Positions 4,871 through 6,033 of a stretch of DNA of 6,033 nt are shown piece by piece. Source of the DNA: MGBC120314 sp964403785 (GTDB lineage Bacteria > Bacillota > Clostridia > Lachnospirales > Lachnospiraceae). Made by a program: the position numbers and the translations under genes. Under the pieces are notes generated by a model, which was given only the letters and a program-made list of their open reading frames with translations, was not told the DNA's origin and ran no database searches. Position 1 is the stretch's first letter. Each line of letters starts with the position of its first letter. The stretch is from contig CAYOHM010000098.1 of the NCBI GenBank assembly GCA_964403785.1, forward strand, positions 1 to 6,033. The letters are read 5' to 3'.

Positions 4871-6033
4871 ATGCAGGAGAAAAATATAAACTTTGATGAA
4901 ATAGTTGAAAGAAAAAATACCGATTGTCTTAAGTATGATTTTGCTGTAAAAAGAGGCCGCCCTGCGGATGTTCTGCCGCTGTGGGTAGCAGATATGGATT
5001 TCAGGACCTCAAGCCGCATATTGGATGAGATACATAAACGTGCTGAACACGGCATATTTGGTTATACGGAAACGGGTGAGGAGTACTTTAATGCGGTGTC
5101 CGGCTGGCTCAAAAAGCACCACAACCTTGAAATTAGGGAAAACTGGCTCGTAAAGACACCGGGAGTTGTGTTTGCTCTTGCAATGGCTGTTAAAGCATAC
5201 ACCAATGAAGGAGATGCCGTTCTTATACAGCAGCCCGTATACTACCCGTTCACGGAGGTTATAACGGATAACAACCGTGTTGTTGTAAGCAATGACCTGG
5301 TGTTGAATTATGGAGGAAAATATGAGATTGATTTTGATGATTTGGAAGAGAAAATCCTCAAGCATCATATAAAACTCTTTATATTGTGCAGTCCCCATAA
5401 TCCGGTGGGAAGAGTCTGGACAAAATCTGAGCTTGAAAAGCTTGCAGACATATGCTTAAGAAACGATGTCATTGTTGTCAGTGACGAAATACATCAGGAT
5501 TTTGTATATGATGGCTATGTGCATACACCGACGCTTGCAGTTGACAGGAGTCTTGAACAGATATGCATCACCTGCACATCACCGGGAAAGACCTTTAATC
5601 TTGCAGGACTTCAGATATCAAATATTATAATACCGAATCCGCAGCTTCGTATTTCCTTCAAAAAGCAGATAGCAGCGGCAGGCTACAGCCAGTTAAATAC
5701 CATGGGAATTATCGCGTGCGAAGCAGCGTATAAGTACGGTGAAGAATGGTATGAGGCTCTTAAAAAGTATTTACAGGGAAATCTGGAGTTTTTGAGAGAA
5801 TATCTGAAAAATGAGCTTCCTGATATAAAACTGATTGAGCCGGAGGGAACATATCTGGTTTGGCTTGATTTCAGAAAGCTTGGGCTGCCTGAAAAAGAGC
5901 TCGAGAATATGATAGTAAATGAAGCAAAGCTGTGGCTTGACAGCGGAGCTATATTCGGCAAATCTGGAGAGGGCTTTGAGAGGATAAATATTGCTACCAG
6001 CAGGAGCGTGCTTAAGGAAGCTTTGGACAGACT
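4871..6033 (+). CDS. patB: MalY/PatB family PLP-dependent cystathionine beta-lyase (3' end beyond window)
   Basis: The frame from the ATG at 4871 is open to the window edge, giving 387 residues plus two bases. The family is about 390 long, so only the last few residues and the stop are missing. Members cleave the C-S bond of cystathionine and related S-conjugates, giving homocysteine (or another thiol), pyruvate and ammonia. Hallmarks are LPLWVADMDF (35-44), GIFGYT (61-66), SPHNPVGRVW (174-183, with N177), SDEIHQDF (204-211, with D205) and Y213, the PLP lysine K240 in SPGKTFNLAG, and R371 in RINIATSRS for the substrate carboxylate. The residue before the lysine is Gly, where many relatives have Ser. 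It starts 25 bases after the stop of the gamma-synthase-type gene with no terminator between, so the two probably form one operon. E. coli MalY also represses the maltose regulator MalT; nothing here suggests that role. An aminotransferase is the alternative, but the motif set favours the C-S lyase. Confidence 0.9.
   Translation, partial: MQEKNINFDEIVERKNTDCLKYDFAVKRGRPADVLPLWVADMDFRTSSRILDEIHKRAEHGIFGYTETGEEYFNAVSGWLKKHHNLEIRENWLVKTPGVVFALAMAVKAYTNEGDAVLIQQPVYYPFTEVITDNNRVVVSNDLVLNYGGKYEIDFDDLEEKILKHHIKLFILCSPHNPVGRVWTKSELEKLADICLRNDVIVVSDEIHQDFVYDGYVHTPTLAVDRSLEQICITCTSPGKTFNLAGLQISNIIIPNPQLRISFKKQIAAAGYSQLNTMGIIACEAAYKYGEEWYEALKKYLQGNLEFLREYLKNELPDIKLIEPEGTYLVWLDFRKLGLPEKELENMIVNEAKLWLDSGAIFGKSGEGFERINIATSRSVLKEALDR

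Noticed and set aside
5009..5961. Minus-strand open frames of 129 and 92 residues
   Set aside because: They are opposite the PatB-like gene, whose + frame is open throughout and carries all the family motifs.
1..6033. Mobile element, CRISPR array, tRNA/rRNA gene or defence system
   Set aside because: No transposase or integrase motif, no regularly spaced repeats, no cloverleaf or rRNA signature; all five genes are explained by known families.

Overview
The window looks like an ordinary chromosomal segment from a Gram-positive anaerobe of the class Clostridia, most likely family Lachnospiraceae. The evidence is the moderately AT-rich composition, strong purine-rich Shine-Dalgarno sites, AT-rich intergenic regions, a DUF4317 protein (a family I know from Clostridia and relatives), and the type of citrate synthase. 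All five genes lie on the + strand. The family calls rest on motifs read by eye; no database search was possible.

Layout. Bases 1-116 hold a probable terminator hairpin of an off-window gene, then a promoter (TTGCTG-N17-TATAAT) whose -35 box lies in the hairpin's right arm. This promoter should drive a two-gene unit: a WecG/TagA/CpsF-family glycosyltransferase (117-893; start moved to the ATG at 117) and a DUF4317 protein of unknown function (890-2014) that overlaps it by 4 bases. A 99-base gap with no convincing terminator leads to a Si-type citrate synthase (2114-3496), followed by a clear rho-independent terminator (3554-3590). A new promoter region (3591-3693) then leads to a second two-gene unit: a cystathionine gamma-synthase/lyase-type PLP enzyme (3694-4845) and, 25 bases on, a MalY/PatB-type PLP C-S lyase (4871 to beyond the window end). 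The last gene is open at its 3' end and lacks only its final few residues and stop codon.

How the genes fit together. The last two genes make biochemical sense as a pair. A gamma-synthase would join cysteine and an activated homoserine into cystathionine, and a PatB-type beta-lyase would cleave it to homocysteine, pyruvate and ammonia, the last steps before methionine. Citrate synthase feeds acetyl-CoA and oxaloacetate into citrate, in such anaerobes probably for 2-oxoglutarate and glutamate synthesis. The glycosyltransferase family makes lipid-linked intermediates of cell-envelope polymers. Its coupling to DUF4317 is the least explained association here.

I found no mobile element, CRISPR array, RNA gene or obvious novel defence or biosynthetic system. 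The points worth a second look are modest: two Cys pairs in the DUF4317 protein, a possible operator at the promoter of the sulfur-amino-acid genes, residues that suggest gamma-type chemistry in the first PLP enzyme, and an unusually close Shine-Dalgarno before the PatB-like gene.
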